A stretch of DNA of 64,000 nt from Actinomycetes bacterium (GTDB lineage Bacteria > Actinomycetota > Acidimicrobiia > Acidimicrobiales > Palsa-688), in contig JAJYMB010000144.1 of assembly GCA_021787365.1 (NCBI GenBank), positions 62,001-126,000 on the forward strand, read 5' to 3'. Each line of letters begins with the position of its first letter. Position 1 is the first letter of the stretch. The translations under genes and the position numbers were made by a program. Positions 63,830 through 64,000 of this stretch are shown one piece after another. The notes under the pieces are model-generated. The model made no database searches and was not told the origin of the DNA. It was given only the letters and a program-made list of their open reading frames with translations.

Positions 63830-64000
63830 AGGGGTCAGGTGGAGGCTGAAGCGCTTCTCGCCGGCACTCGGGAACCTGATCGTCGCCTCGGCCTCTTGGC
63901 CCTCCCCGCTCACCTCGATCACCACCCCTTCGCCATAGCGCGCGTGCACGACGGCCTCGCCGGCCCGCAGCCCGAGCTGCTCTGCCCCCGTGCCGTGCAC
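63815..64000 (-). CDS. C-terminal end of a PcrA/UvrD-type DNA helicase (5' part beyond window)
   Basis: The last 61 codons of a gene running in from beyond the window. The segment (LGLRAGEAVVHARYGEGVVI, then ATIRFPSAGEKRFSLHLTPLKRA) matches the Tudor-like C-terminal domain of PcrA/UvrD superfamily 1 helicases, which contacts RNA polymerase and the duplex. The call rests on this tail only. The start is outside the window; the GTG at 64000 is merely an in-frame codon. Confidence 0.7.
   Translation of the reverse strand: MHGTGAEQLGLRAGEAVVHARYGEGVVIEVSGEGQEAEATIRFPSAGEKRFSLHLTPLKRA

Overview
The window is one contiguous, very GC-rich (roughly 70% by eye) bacterial chromosome segment, almost entirely coding, with most genes on the minus strand in tightly overlapping operons (TGATG, ATGA, GTGA junctions). 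GlgE-pathway trehalose/glycogen genes, GatCAB, PspC-domain signalling, a DUF1707 protein, an Ig-like L,D-transpeptidase, two luciferase-like (F420-type) flavoproteins and many apparently leaderless transcripts point to Actinomycetota. A deep-branching class such as Acidimicrobiia is plausible, but that is inference. I saw no rRNA or tRNA, no CRISPR array, no transposase and no phage genes.

Region 1 (1-15.5 kb) is catabolic. A hydroxyproline module comes first: a DapA-type deaminase, a 4-hydroxyproline epimerase, a single polypeptide fusing the three D-hydroxyproline dehydrogenase subunits, and a PucR-like regulator cut by the window edge. Next is an L-fucose-type module: aldo/keto reductase, lactonase-like amidohydrolase, fuconate dehydratase, a three-gene sugar ABC importer, a FucI-like isomerase and a LacI repressor. 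A 56-codon chimeric ORF, made of a fuconate-dehydratase-like 5' end and a fucI-like 3' end, precedes the ABC genes and overlaps the ATPase start.

Region 2 (15.6-24.9 kb) holds tmk-holB, a ketopantoate-reductase-family gene, a PspC histidine kinase/LuxR response regulator pair divergent from a PspC/LiaF-like membrane protein, a nucleoside hydrolase divergent from a quinone oxidoreductase, and a DUF1707 membrane protein.

Region 3 (24.9-36.1 kb) carries branched-chain amino-acid synthesis: ilvB-ilvN-ilvC behind a leader peptide and attenuator, and ilvD. Between them lie an AbiEi/DUF559-like protein and a HAD hydrolase. A DUF4333-like lipoprotein and gatC-gatA-gatB follow.

Region 4 (36.2-49.7 kb) has an SCP2 protein, an S4-domain protein, an acyl-CoA dehydrogenase in an operon with a 1017-residue EPSP-synthase-like/acyl-CoA-ligase fusion, two luciferase-like oxidoreductases, ligA, and an L,D-transpeptidase-iscS-mnmA operon.

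Region 5 (49.8-64 kb) is the alpha-glucan operon glgE-treS-mak-glgB, divergent from glgP and an M20 peptidase. fabF, a small acidic protein and the C-terminal end of a PcrA/UvrD helicase follow.

Three themes deserve attention. First, enzyme fusions: the EPSPS-like/CoA-ligase protein may supply a shikimate-derived alicyclic acyl-CoA, and the LhpB-F-E fusion is a one-chain dehydrogenase. Second, short tandem repeats recur at or across stop codons, in one case forming a relay of tiny TGATG-coupled ORFs between two genes. Third, a -10-like hexamer 6-8 bases upstream of start codons recurs, suggesting widespread leaderless transcription.
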